From Porphyrobacter sp. IPPAS B-1204 (GTDB taxonomy: Bacteria > Pseudomonadota > Alphaproteobacteria > Sphingomonadales > Sphingomonadaceae), in NCBI GenBank assembly GCA_003724185.1, contig RHGM01000003.1:62001-126000 (forward strand): a stretch of 64,000 bases of DNA. The letters run 5' to 3'. Position numbers and translations under genes: made by a program. The notes below the pieces were generated by a model. That model was not told the DNA's origin and did no database searches. It was given only the letters and a program-made list of their open reading frames with translations. How positions within the stretch are numbered: the first letter of the stretch is position 1; every line of letters begins with the position of its first letter. Below, one piece after another: positions 34,068-43,005 of the stretch.

Positions 34068-35879
34068 ATGTCTCAGAACCCGAATCGCGGTGAAAAGACC
34101 GCAGAACGGCGTCCCTTGCAGGGGCGTTTCTGGCAATATTCCTTGTTCACATCGCTTTGGCTTGCGGGCCTGTTTTGGGTTGCTGCAGCAAGCCTCGAGA
34201 TGGGCTCCACGCACCTGTTATTTTGGTCGGCACTCCTCGCGATGCCGTTTACCCTACTGATCGCTCAGCGATCCCATGTGCGGCGCTCGGACTTTCTGCG
34301 GCACTGGCGGCAGGGTTCGTGGTGGCACAAGTTTTGGTCTGGTGCATCATTGCGACCGGCGATGGGCTGGCTGATCGCCTCATTCTTGACCTTTGGCCTG
34401 CTTGTGCACCTTGCAATTGAGCCAGCACTGCGGTGGCCGATTATCTGGGTTGCGATTCTGCTGCCACTTTCAGTTTGGTTTGCTGACAAAACGATGCGCC
34501 GCAGCCTGAAGGCGCCATGGTTCAGTTTTGCACCAGTCGGCTTTGGTGTCGCAATCGCTGCCGCGCTGGTTTTTACAGGTCATGCATTCTTTGGCGCGCA
34601 GGTTTCAGAAATACCGGCAAGCCTCGCAGCCGCTAGGGCCAAGTTTCCGTGCTACGAAGGCGACAGCGCGCTTTTGGATGTGATTTTCGAATTCACCACA
34701 CTCACCGCCGCCTTTCTAAAATATGGCTTCGCATTGGCAGAGGCGGCTTACCCGGATTGGCGATGGTCCTTGCGCGGTGGCGTGCTGTTCACTGAAATTG
34801 GGCTCCTGCTTGTTGTTGCCTGCTCGCTTTCCTCGTTTCTTTTGCCCCCTTGCGAACTGCGTCTTGGACTCAAGCCAGTCGGCGAGAACCCCAGCACACC
34901 ACAAGACGCCTCGCGTAGGCTCGTTGTCCAACAAGTTGGCCTTTTTGCAGTTGCGGGCCTTACTGGGAAATGGGTCATTGGCGGCGCCGAGACCTTTGCC
35001 GATAGACAGAAAGTGTCGCTGTTGTTGCGCTCTGGAACCATTGCGGTGGAGCAAATTGATAGCGGCTACTATGCTGCAGGCACGATAGCTGAACTCGAGC
35101 TATTCGAGAGGCGAGCCCAAGCACTTGTGAACAAAGCGGTCGATGTCGCCGACAAGGAGATTGCGGCGGCATTCAAGACAGCGCGTGGCCGCGTGGATGC
35201 CTACCTAGACTGGCATTTCAGCCTCAAAGCGGAAGCCGGTCGGATGATCGGATTCGGCACGATCGCTCAGGGTCTTCAAAGCAAGTTGGGAATAAGAGAC
35301 CTGTCTCAAAGCACTGAAGTCGCCATGGCACGCCTTGATGGTGCGACCAACGCGCTCAAGATGATCGATGATCTCATAAGCGATATTCTCAAAAGCCAAA
35401 AAATTGACAAGGATGCTCAGCGCAGCCGCCATGTCGTGAAAGCCAAGCGTGCAGAGCTTGTCCCAACTTCGCAGGCGTTCTTGGATCAAAACTCGTTCCC
35501 AGTGCGCATGGGAGTGGCTGGCACCGTCGTTGCCGCTGGCGGTCTTTCTGGCGCGCTACTGGGGAGTTACGTGGCACGCCAAGCAACAGTGCGTGGCGGA
35601 GCGGTTATCATTGGCAGTGGGCTGGGATTGGCCCTGCCGATAGTCGGAACCGCGGCCGGCTTACTTTTTGGTCTGGTAGTTGGAACTTTGGCCGATTGGG
35701 TCATGCTGAAATTTAATGAACGTGCTCAGCGCAAAAAAATGCGCCGCGATCTCTTGTCGAAGCTCAATATCGAGGAACGGCGCTTGCGTCAGGCGCTTGC
35801 CACTCTTCGCCGGAAGCCTGCTGAGCCATCCAAGCCACAGATTGAGCCTCGCTGCAAAATTCCGATCGGCAAAGCGTGA
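34068..35879 (+). CDS. large multi-pass membrane protein, unknown function
   Basis: The start is ATG 34068 (MSQNPNRGEKTAERRP) with GGAGGGG upstream, giving 603 residues; the ORF-track start at 33900 has no support. At least six membrane helices fall in the first 270 residues. A soluble helical region of about 200 residues follows, then two glycine-rich hydrophobic hairpins near the C-terminus (GTVVAAGGLSGALLGSYVA and GSGLGLALPIVGTAAGLLFGLVVG) that resemble membrane-inserting or pore-forming segments, and a basic coiled tail. I do not recognise a family. Its place between an orphan CARF gene and an RNase-like gene would fit an abortive-infection effector, but this is inference only. Confidence 0.7.
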   Translation: MSQNPNRGEKTAERRPLQGRFWQYSLFTSLWLAGLFWVAAASLEMGSTHLLFWSALLAMPFTLLIAQRSHVRRSDFLRHWRQGSWWHKFWSGASLRPAMGWLIASFLTFGLLVHLAIEPALRWPIIWVAILLPLSVWFADKTMRRSLKAPWFSFAPVGFGVAIAAALVFTGHAFFGAQVSEIPASLAAARAKFPCYEGDSALLDVIFEFTTLTAAFLKYGFALAEAAYPDWRWSLRGGVLFTEIGLLLVVACSLSSFLLPPCELRLGLKPVGENPSTPQDASRRLVVQQVGLFAVAGLTGKWVIGGAETFADRQKVSLLLRSGTIAVEQIDSGYYAAGTIAELELFERRAQALVNKAVDVADKEIAAAFKTARGRVDAYLDWHFSLKAEAGRMIGFGTIAQGLQSKLGIRDLSQSTEVAMARLDGATNALKMIDDLISDILKSQKIDKDAQRSRHVVKAKRAELVPTSQAFLDQNSFPVRMGVAGTVVAAGGLSGALLGSYVARQATVRGGAVIIGSGLGLALPIVGTAAGLLFGLVVGTLADWVMLKFNERAQRKKMRRDLLSKLNIEERRLRQALATLRRKPAEPSKPQIEPRCKIPIGKA

Positions 35880-36049
35880 CAACCCGAGCGGGCGTGTGTC
35901 AGACATTCAGCGCGCTAACCACACTACCATTGTTGTGGTGTATTCCTGACCGCCAAGGGGCTGTTCTTTTCATCCTTCCTCGCGCAACTCGCAAATAAAC
36001 TCCTCTTTCGCAAAGCTTATTCCGTTACGCAGGTAATTCAGGATTGATC

Positions 36050-37324
36050 ATGGTCAAGGTAAAATCGCAATTGGAGGAGCAGAAGCGTGCAGTTGCTTCT
36101 CTGGACGCCGAGCGGTCCAAGTTAGAGCGCCAGGTTGAGGAAATTGAGCGCGCCGTCCAAGAATATCGCTCTTTTGATCCTGACATATCTCGAGAGGAGA
36201 TGGCGCGCCTAGAGCGAGTGAACAGCGCTGTTGTCAGCAAAATGGCAACAGCAGCGAGCACTGCTCAGTCGATAAAAATGCAGCTTCAAGAGGTGAAATC
36301 GAAAACAGTTAGCCTGTTTCATCCATTCGAATATTTCAAGCCGGAACAGAAGTCTGCGAGAAAGCAGGTTGCTGAACTACAGGCAGGCCTAGAGGCTGTC
36401 TCATCCGCGCTTCGGGCACTAGCGGCCGAACGGGATGAGACGAACGCGCTTATATCGAAGCAGGCCGAACGGCTTGCCGCGTTCTCAGAATTTGATGAGT
36501 CGGACCAAATGACAGAGTTGGAGAGGATCAAATTCAACGCTGAAAAAATTTCGGACGCCATAAATTGCAAGAAGGATGTAATCGCAAAGATTGAGCGAAA
36601 ATTTGGTCCGCTTCTTAATCAACTTACCCACCTTATCGACGAAGCTACCAGTTTACGGAAGGCCATTGCGCAAGCGAAGGGTTTCGAGGCGGATTTACAC
36701 GACGCAGCGAACGGATCCGAAAGACGTCTGATCCATCAGGAGTGCGAGGAGCTTTTCGGGACTGGCAGCCCTAGCAGGGTGGCAAACGAGAAAGCAGGCA
36801 AGCTGCGTTCAGTTGAGCGGAACCTAACCAAGCTAGAGGATCGGATCGAAAGAGAGTTCGCTAAGCACGACAGAGTCGTGGAGCGGATCCTCATAGACGG
36901 AAGCAATCTCTGCTATGATAATGGTGTTTTCATAAGGTTCCACGCTCTTAGCCACCTGACCGATGAACTGGTGAAACGCTTCGAGGTGATGGTCGTTTTC
37001 GACGCCTCGATCCGGAGCCGGATGAAACTAGACGACGATCGGATCACAAGCGTGTTCGACCATCGTATCAAGGTCAAAGTTCTTGCGACAAAGCAAACAG
37101 CCGACGAATTGCTTCTGAAAATTGCAGAAGGCAAACCCGGCACCTATATTTTGAGTAACGATCGCTTCGCCGACTTCCCAGAATACGAGGTGGTAAAGGC
37201 CAATCGTATTTTGCGCTTCGAGATCGCAGATCAGAGGATCTTCGTTTCAGATCTCGACCTCGAGGTCCCGATGGCATCCGGTAATAGCCGCTTAGGACCC
37301 GCTCTTGGCGGAATTGGGACGTAG
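36050..37324 (+). CDS. coiled-coil protein with C-terminal NYN/PIN-like (Zc3h12a-type) RNase domain
   Basis: The start is ATG 36050; the ORF-track start is a TTG two codons upstream. It is 424 residues. The first 270 residues are nearly all coiled coil (KSQLEEQKRAVASLDAERSK...). From about 275 the sequence fits a NYN/PIN nuclease: RILIDGSNLCYDNG with the first acidic residue, EVMVVFDASIRSR, then KQTADELLLKIAE and TYILSNDRFADF with further acidic residues. Such domains cut RNA using a cluster of Asp. The gene has lower GC and more AT-ending codons than the backbone, a sign of transfer. A long sensor-like coiled coil joined to an RNase is a common toxin or defence-effector design. Confidence 0.75.
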   Translation: MVKVKSQLEEQKRAVASLDAERSKLERQVEEIERAVQEYRSFDPDISREEMARLERVNSAVVSKMATAASTAQSIKMQLQEVKSKTVSLFHPFEYFKPEQKSARKQVAELQAGLEAVSSALRALAAERDETNALISKQAERLAAFSEFDESDQMTELERIKFNAEKISDAINCKKDVIAKIERKFGPLLNQLTHLIDEATSLRKAIAQAKGFEADLHDAANGSERRLIHQECEELFGTGSPSRVANEKAGKLRSVERNLTKLEDRIEREFAKHDRVVERILIDGSNLCYDNGVFIRFHALSHLTDELVKRFEVMVVFDASIRSRMKLDDDRITSVFDHRIKVKVLATKQTADELLLKIAEGKPGTYILSNDRFADFPEYEVVKANRILRFEIADQRIFVSDLDLEVPMASGNSRLGPALGGIGT

Positions 37325-37527
37325 CGCCCGTTCCCTCCGGAGTTCTTATCGATCGAGGAAGAAGCAGATCGCCCGGATTCGATTTTCGGTGAGGGTAGGT
37401 TTTGCGGCGACGGTCAGCTTCGGAGCGCTCCATCGTCCGCTCCTATCAGGAGCAGACATTCTTTTTGACCAATGTAAACGACCGGCCCTGGGTCGAGAGC
37501 TGCCAATCTTCGGCACGTAATCGGCAC

Positions 37528-38259
37528 TCAGCCAATGCTCGGCAAATCTACAACTCGGAAAACAGACCCGGATCCGCTATCGCGGACAAGGTCAACGCGC
37601 TGGCCGTCCCAGTGGTAGTCGAGGTGTCTCCCCTGTAGGGAATTTGACGCGCAGTCCGGGTAGAAGAGCGCAACGCATTCCCCACCCGGATGCCGGACGC
37701 TCGGGTAGGCAACCCCATCCGATCCTGCACGCCTAAGGTGCCGCGCGAGCGCTTGAGACGCGGCATAGCTATCGGGATCGAGCGGCGAATCCGTCGCACC
37801 CGCCAGAGCTCTGAGATCATGCAGGTCTGCATCGACCGACATGATGATTTCGCGGAACTGCGATGTCCATCCCGGCGCTTCCTGCGTTCGCGCCATGAAA
37901 CGGGCATGATGGTGGATTGTCTCGAAAAGCGAGGTTTCGAACCGATCCCCGACGTAGAGAACACCGTAACTGCCATCGGTAAAGCGGCTTGGCCGGTCGG
38001 TGCTGACGTGGGTGAATGGCGCCATGAGGTAGGAGGCGCCGTTGCCGGCGACGCGCCGACCCTCTGGAACGAGGTCAAGATTGCCAATCGTCGTCATGAT
38101 GCGGGGATTGGTCTTCTGCTCTGCCGAAATCAGCAGCGGCCAGTCGGCTGGATCGGCGATGTCCTCGAACAGATCAATCGGCGGAAAGGCACTCCGGATG
38201 ATCCGAACAGCGCCCTTCCACTCAACTCTAGAAACGGGGATATCCGCCGCTTCGCTCAC
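37528..38259 (-). CDS. res: RES-domain toxin (NAD+ phosphorylase type)
   Basis: The ORF track begins far upstream inside the antitoxin gene. The true start is probably GTG 38259, overlapping the antitoxin stop in a GTGA arrangement, giving 243 residues. It fits the RES family: an early Arg-containing strand, RPSRFTDGSYGVLYVGDRFETSLFETIHHHARF with the conserved R, Y/E and E positions, and a later Ser in a YPSVRHPGG stretch. RES toxins break down NAD+ and stop growth, and are held in check by the Xre-type partner. The overlap means that toxin translation depends on antitoxin translation. Confidence 0.9.
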   Translation of the reverse strand: MSEAADIPVSRVEWKGAVRIIRSAFPPIDLFEDIADPADWPLLISAEQKTNPRIMTTIGNLDLVPEGRRVAGNGASYLMAPFTHVSTDRPSRFTDGSYGVLYVGDRFETSLFETIHHHARFMARTQEAPGWTSQFREIIMSVDADLHDLRALAGATDSPLDPDSYAASQALARHLRRAGSDGVAYPSVRHPGGECVALFYPDCASNSLQGRHLDYHWDGQRVDLVRDSGSGSVFRVVDLPSIG

Positions 38260-38669
38260 CAGCCACCGCGCTCGGCGTCGAGGTAGCGACGCACCCGCAT
38301 AATGTCGGTCAGCTCGCCTCCCAGCATCACGTCGAGCGCACTGTGTCCGCCGAACGCATCGTTGGCGGCCTTGGTCCAGGCATAGCCGCGGGTCGCCTCC
38401 GAGAAGATGATCCGAAGCGCCTTGTGAATGCCCATGAGGTTGGAAAGACGCGCACGCCCATCGCGCGATACGCGCCCAGGGCCTTCCGCCTTCCATCGCC
38501 GATAGGAGCGCACCGGCATGTCGAGCAGCGTTGCCGCCTGCTCGTCGGTCAGATCCCACTTGCCGAATAGATTGAGGACTGCCCGGAACATGGCAGCGGC
38601 CTCATCCTGGGTAATCGGATCGGGACGGAAAGCGGTTACGGCAGTATCAACGGGTTGCAGAGCCAGCAT
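38256..38669 (-). CDS. xre: Xre/MbcA/ParS-type antitoxin of RES toxin
   Basis: The start is ATG 38669 (MLALQPVDTAVTAFRPD), giving 137 residues; the ORF-track start would run through the operator and is unlikely. The middle has a helix-turn-helix (LTDEQAATLLDMPVRSYRRWKAEG). The C-terminal half is the DUF2384 toxin-binding domain (ALRIIFSEATRGYAWTKAANDAFGGHSALDVMLGGELTDIMRVRRYLD). It neutralises the RES toxin and represses its own promoter through the palindrome just upstream. The pair likely stabilises the element in its host. Confidence 0.9.
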   Translation of the reverse strand: MLALQPVDTAVTAFRPDPITQDEAAAMFRAVLNLFGKWDLTDEQAATLLDMPVRSYRRWKAEGPGRVSRDGRARLSNLMGIHKALRIIFSEATRGYAWTKAANDAFGGHSALDVMLGGELTDIMRVRRYLDAERGGW

Positions 38670-38678
38670 GGCAGTTCT

Positions 38679-38725
38679 CCATATGGCAGTATATACGCCC
38701 AATAATGCCATTTGGCAATTGGCTA
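38679..38725 (-). promoter_or_regulatory. promoter and palindromic operator of the RES-Xre module
   Basis: On the minus strand there is a -35-like TTGCCA, a 17-base spacer and a -10-like TATATA ahead of the antitoxin ATG. The perfect palindrome TGCCATTTGGCA (38706-38717) covers the -35. Further TGGCA words occur at the start region. This is the expected autoregulatory site. Confidence 0.65.
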
Positions 38726-41700
38726 TATAGGGGATGTCAGTCTGGCAATTACGCTCGCTGCGCCTTCGATCGGAACAAACAGCCGGGTCTGGTAGCGGAT
38801 GATTTCCGTGAAGCACCCTTGGGCCTTGTACCAGTCAAGGCGCGCTACGCTCCAACCGGTCAGCTCAATTCGCTGTGAGCCGTTGACCAGCCTGCGTTTG
38901 ACCATGAGCTTTTCGCGGCCCCCGAATTCCATGGCCCGGCCCGTCGCCAGAACGGTCCGCACGATCTCGTCGGCGGAGAGTGTTTGCTCGCGCTCGAGGC
39001 CCAGCGCCCGGCACAGTTCGGGCACGCAGTGGACAGGAACCTCCCGGCCGAGGAGCGAGCGGCCATCCGCCGCCGAGATACGGCTCACCCTCACGAAATC
39101 AGACGGGAGCTTGTCCCAGACGGGAAGCAGGAGGCCCGTCGCAAGATACAGACGCTCGCGCTTGTGGCTGGTCTGCGCTTCGTCGACCTCGGCTGCCCAG
39201 GCTTCGCGGAAAGCGCTGATGGCAATATCCTCCCAGCTGCTATCAGCCAACTGATCTTCGGTGATGTGACTGCGCCCCAGCGGACGCAGCAATTCGAAGC
39301 GGGTCACGCGCGTACCGTCATCGGCAAGAATGCTGCGAGCGGGCACCAGCAAGGCAACCCGCCCTGAACGGGCGTTCCGAAGCGGCTGCTGCCGCTGCCC
39401 GTTGAGACCGTGAAGCTCCTCGAGCCGCTTCAGCGTGAGCGGCTTCAGCGCCCTGGCGATTTCCAGTTCGAGCAGATGGGTGGTCGCGCCCGAGGCCGGA
39501 TCGGTGCGCAGCAGCGTGTCCGACAAGACAGTGAAGTCCTCGACCGCGATGGTCTCGAGGCCAAGATCGAGTGTCCCAGCCTGCCGGGCGGCATCGATAC
39601 GCGCCTCCACGAGCCCCATGAACTCGTCGAAGATCGCGTTCTGCAAAGCGATAGGCAGCGCCAGGATGCGATTGAGCCAGCGCTGGATCGAAGGCAGGTC
39701 ATCGACCATTGATCCATCGGGCGCTTCGATCCGGAGGCTCGTCAGCTCCTGAAAGCGCCCAAGGCTGACCGCCTCGAGCTTGCCGCTGAACAACAGGCCG
39801 AACCACCGATGGAGCGCTTCTTTGGCGTAGATGCTCTCCAAATTGTCGGCCGGATCGAAAAGGTTTTGACCGCCGGTCTGGCGCTGCCCGCGCGTCAGAG
39901 CGCCAAGGCTGTCGAGCCGCCGCGCGATCGTCGAGATGAACCGGCGTTCGCCGCGCACATCGGTGGTCACCGGTCTGAACAGCGGCGCCGACGCCTGATT
40001 GGTGCGATTGGTTCGCCCGAGCCCCTGGATTGCGGCGTCAGCCCGCCAGCCCGGCTCAAGCAGGAAGTGGACGCGGCGGGCCTGGTTCTTCGCGGCTAGA
40101 TCGGCGTGATAGCTACGCCCGGTTCCACCGGCATCGGAGAACACCAGAATGCGCTTGGTGCCGTCCATGAAGGCCAGGGTTTCAGCTATATTGGCGCGTG
40201 GCGAACGGGATTGCAGCTTCTGGCGACCATCCCGGCCGACGATAAGCCGACGCGTGCGACCAGTCACCTCTGCAACCTGGTCAACGCCGAAGCGCTCAAT
40301 GATGGCATCGAGCGCGGTAGCAATCGGCGGCAAAGCGCAGAGCTGCTCGATCATCCGGTCGCGCGCGGCGAGTGCCGATCGGGACAGTACTGGCGCGCCG
40401 AGCTCGTCGCTCATCGGCTCGGAGCGGGGATTGCCGTTTTCGTCGGTGAAGACGGCCATCAAGCGAACAGGAAAGCTCGTGGCGAGATAGTCGATCACAT
40501 ATTCCCGCGGGGACAGGTCGATCTCGAGAGCTTCGCGCTCCTCGTCAGACAGGTCGGCAAGCCTACGGTTGAGCATGGCTTCGGCGGTCGAGACCAGCTG
40601 GACGACCACAGCGTGACCATCTGCAATCGTCGTATCGATCGCGGGCAGCAGGCTGGGAAGCTTCATCGACAGAAGCAGCTGCGCAAAGAAGCGCTGCTTC
40701 GTTCCCTCGAAGATCGACAGCGCCGCCGACTTGGCACCGGAGTTGAGCGTCCCGCCGGTTTCGCTGTCGACGATCCGCGTGGCCTCCAGCGCTTCGCGCA
40801 GGTTGGCGTGGATGATCGCCCAAGCCTCGGCATAGGCATCGTAGACCGCGATCTGGTCCTCAGTCAGGCAATGCTCGAGAATCTCGTATTCGACACCCGC
40901 GAAGGAAAGTGCGCGCGCGGTGTAGAGGCCGAGCGATTTGAGATCCCGCGCGACCAGTTCCATCGCGGCGATGCCGCCGTCGCGAATGTCGGCAACGAAG
41001 GTTTCGCGATTGGCGAAGGCGGTCTCCGGACCCCAGAGCCCGAGGCGCGTGGCGTAGGCGAGATTGTTGACGTCGGACGCACCAGTTGCCGAAGCGTAGA
41101 GCACCCTTGCCCGGGGGAGGAGGTTTTGCAGGCGCACCCCGGCAATGCCTTGCTCCGATCCTTTGACCTTGCCGCGAGAGCCTTCGCCACCAGCAGCGTT
41201 GGCCATGGCATGTGCTTCGTCGAACACGATCACTCCTTCGAAATCTTCGCCGGCCCAGGCGAGTATCTGGTCAAGGCGCGTTGCGTCGTTTCGACCCGAA
41301 CGCAGGGTCGGATAGGTGACGAAGAGAATGCCGTCGCGCATTGCGATTGGTGTGCCCAGCTTCCAGGATGCCAGCGGCTGGATGTCGATCGGGAGGCCGC
41401 CAAGGGCGGCCCAGTCGCGCCGCGCGTCTTCGAGCAGCGCCTCGTTCTTCGAAATCCAGATATGGCGGCGGTCCCCGCGCACCCAGCGATCAAGAATGAC
41501 GCTCGCAACCTGGCGACCCTTCCCGGCACCTGTTCCATCCCCGAGGAAATAGCCTTGGCGGTAGGTCTGGCCTTCTGCCGAGGCCTTGAGCGAACAGCCC
41601 TTGTCCTCGGGTTCGAACCGGCCGGGTAAATCGCGCGCATGGGCGCTTGCAGCATAGATCAGGGTCTCCGCCTGAGCAGCCGACAGCAGTCCCTTGGTAA

Positions 41701-42964
41701 TCAGCCCGTCGGGCAGTTGCGGTACAGCATCGGGAATTGGTGCAGCGATCGACCCCATAGCGACGGACTCAACGAGAGGCGTGGGATGCCCGGCAGCGCC
41801 ATCGATCACGATCCTGCTCGGGCGATAGGGCAGATAGTGGCCGACCTGAGGGGCGAGCGGCGCAGGGGCTTCGAGCGACTGGTAGGTGAGCGCCCCAATC
41901 GCGGAGGCTGCAGGAGTGATCCTTGCTGGTATAGGTAGCGGCAAGCGCGGCGCGGCCACCAGACGAAATGGAGCACGAGCCGGAAGGCTAGATTTCTCGG
42001 GAGCGGCCTCCAGGCTGGCGCGAGCCGGTAAAGCATCGACAAGATCGGCCAGCTGGCGGAACTCGTTCGTGCGAATAGCGACGGGCTCATTGGCGCCTTC
42101 CACCTTGTCGAGAACCAGAAGCCGCGTGGTGATCCCGGTGCCGTGCTTGACGAACGCACGTTCGACCGCAGCATTGAGCCGCAGGGAGATCGGTCCCTTT
42201 AGCGCTGCAAGGAACCTGCCGCAGTCGAACCATTCAGGCATGATCGCGACAAGTCGACCACCGGAGGCAAGCCGGTTCCAGGCCGATCGCAGATGCCTTG
42301 CCCCGGTGCGGCCATCGTGCCCCCGCTCGATTCCGTGAGAATAGGGCGGGTTCATCAGCACGGCGCTCGGGATGACGGCTACATCGAGCAGCTCATCGAT
42401 CAATTCGGCGTCGTGTCCGGTCACACGGGCAGCCGGGAATTGGGCGCTCAGGCAATCGCGACGCAGCGGCGAAATCTCGTTGAGGGCAAGGCGCGTGCCG
42501 GCTTTGGCAGCCCAGACCGCGAGCATTCCCGTCCCGGCCGACGGTTCCAACACAAGCTCGCCGGTTGCCAGCGCGCAGGCGCGGGCAGCGAGCCAGGCAA
42601 AGTGCGGCGGCGTTGCGAACTGCTGCCATTCGATCTGCTCGTCGCTGCGGTTGGTCTGGGTCGGAAGTCGGGCATCGAGGGAGCAGAAGAACTGTTCCGT
42701 CTCGTCGATCGGGCTCGAGAGCTGGATCTGATCCGAGGCTTTCAGGTATTGAATCTGTGCCAGCTCAAGAGCTGCGTGAGCGTCACGAACGGACCAACGC
42801 CCGAGAGCATCGCTGCCACCGAAGTGCTCAGTCATGATACGCGTCACGTGGCCGCGTGACAGCGCGCGGCCTGCAGCAAGCTCAGAAGCCATGGCTTGAG
42901 CCGCCATCACAACGACAGGCGGTGATGGTTCATCGAATGCAAAGGCGAGGGAAGAATTGGACAT
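38723..42964 (-). CDS. N6-adenine-type methyltransferase fused to strawberry-notch-type DEAD/DEAH helicase
   Basis: A 1413-residue protein. A methyltransferase domain (residues about 110-290) has the SAM motif LEPSAGTGMLAVW and the catalytic NPPYSHG. A helicase domain follows with Walker A LGDGTGAGKGRQ near 475 and the DEAH box VIVFDEAHAM. The C-terminal helicase lobe contains LFRPVTTDVRGERRF and GLGRTNRTNQA, as in the strawberry-notch family. AGGAGG precedes the ATG. These giant proteins are widespread on alphaproteobacterial plasmids and ICEs. A role in protecting or remodelling incoming DNA is likely but not proven. Confidence 0.9.
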   Translation of the reverse strand: MSNSSLAFAFDEPSPPVVVMAAQAMASELAAGRALSRGHVTRIMTEHFGGSDALGRWSVRDAHAALELAQIQYLKASDQIQLSSPIDETEQFFCSLDARLPTQTNRSDEQIEWQQFATPPHFAWLAARACALATGELVLEPSAGTGMLAVWAAKAGTRLALNEISPLRRDCLSAQFPAARVTGHDAELIDELLDVAVIPSAVLMNPPYSHGIERGHDGRTGARHLRSAWNRLASGGRLVAIMPEWFDCGRFLAALKGPISLRLNAAVERAFVKHGTGITTRLLVLDKVEGANEPVAIRTNEFRQLADLVDALPARASLEAAPEKSSLPARAPFRLVAAPRLPLPIPARITPAASAIGALTYQSLEAPAPLAPQVGHYLPYRPSRIVIDGAAGHPTPLVESVAMGSIAAPIPDAVPQLPDGLITKGLLSAAQAETLIYAASAHARDLPGRFEPEDKGCSLKASAEGQTYRQGYFLGDGTGAGKGRQVASVILDRWVRGDRRHIWISKNEALLEDARRDWAALGGLPIDIQPLASWKLGTPIAMRDGILFVTYPTLRSGRNDATRLDQILAWAGEDFEGVIVFDEAHAMANAAGGEGSRGKVKGSEQGIAGVRLQNLLPRARVLYASATGASDVNNLAYATRLGLWGPETAFANRETFVADIRDGGIAAMELVARDLKSLGLYTARALSFAGVEYEILEHCLTEDQIAVYDAYAEAWAIIHANLREALEATRIVDSETGGTLNSGAKSAALSIFEGTKQRFFAQLLLSMKLPSLLPAIDTTIADGHAVVVQLVSTAEAMLNRRLADLSDEEREALEIDLSPREYVIDYLATSFPVRLMAVFTDENGNPRSEPMSDELGAPVLSRSALAARDRMIEQLCALPPIATALDAIIERFGVDQVAEVTGRTRRLIVGRDGRQKLQSRSPRANIAETLAFMDGTKRILVFSDAGGTGRSYHADLAAKNQARRVHFLLEPGWRADAAIQGLGRTNRTNQASAPLFRPVTTDVRGERRFISTIARRLDSLGALTRGQRQTGGQNLFDPADNLESIYAKEALHRWFGLLFSGKLEAVSLGRFQELTSLRIEAPDGSMVDDLPSIQRWLNRILALPIALQNAIFDEFMGLVEARIDAARQAGTLDLGLETIAVEDFTVLSDTLLRTDPASGATTHLLELEIARALKPLTLKRLEELHGLNGQRQQPLRNARSGRVALLVPARSILADDGTRVTRFELLRPLGRSHITEDQLADSSWEDIAISAFREAWAAEVDEAQTSHKRERLYLATGLLLPVWDKLPSDFVRVSRISAADGRSLLGREVPVHCVPELCRALGLEREQTLSADEIVRTVLATGRAMEFGGREKLMVKRRLVNGSQRIELTGWSVARLDWYKAQGCFTEIIRYQTRLFVPIEGAASVIARLTSPI

Positions 42965-43005
42965 GGTGAACCTCCTGATGAGGTCCTGCGGCGGGCAGGC
43001 CTCAA

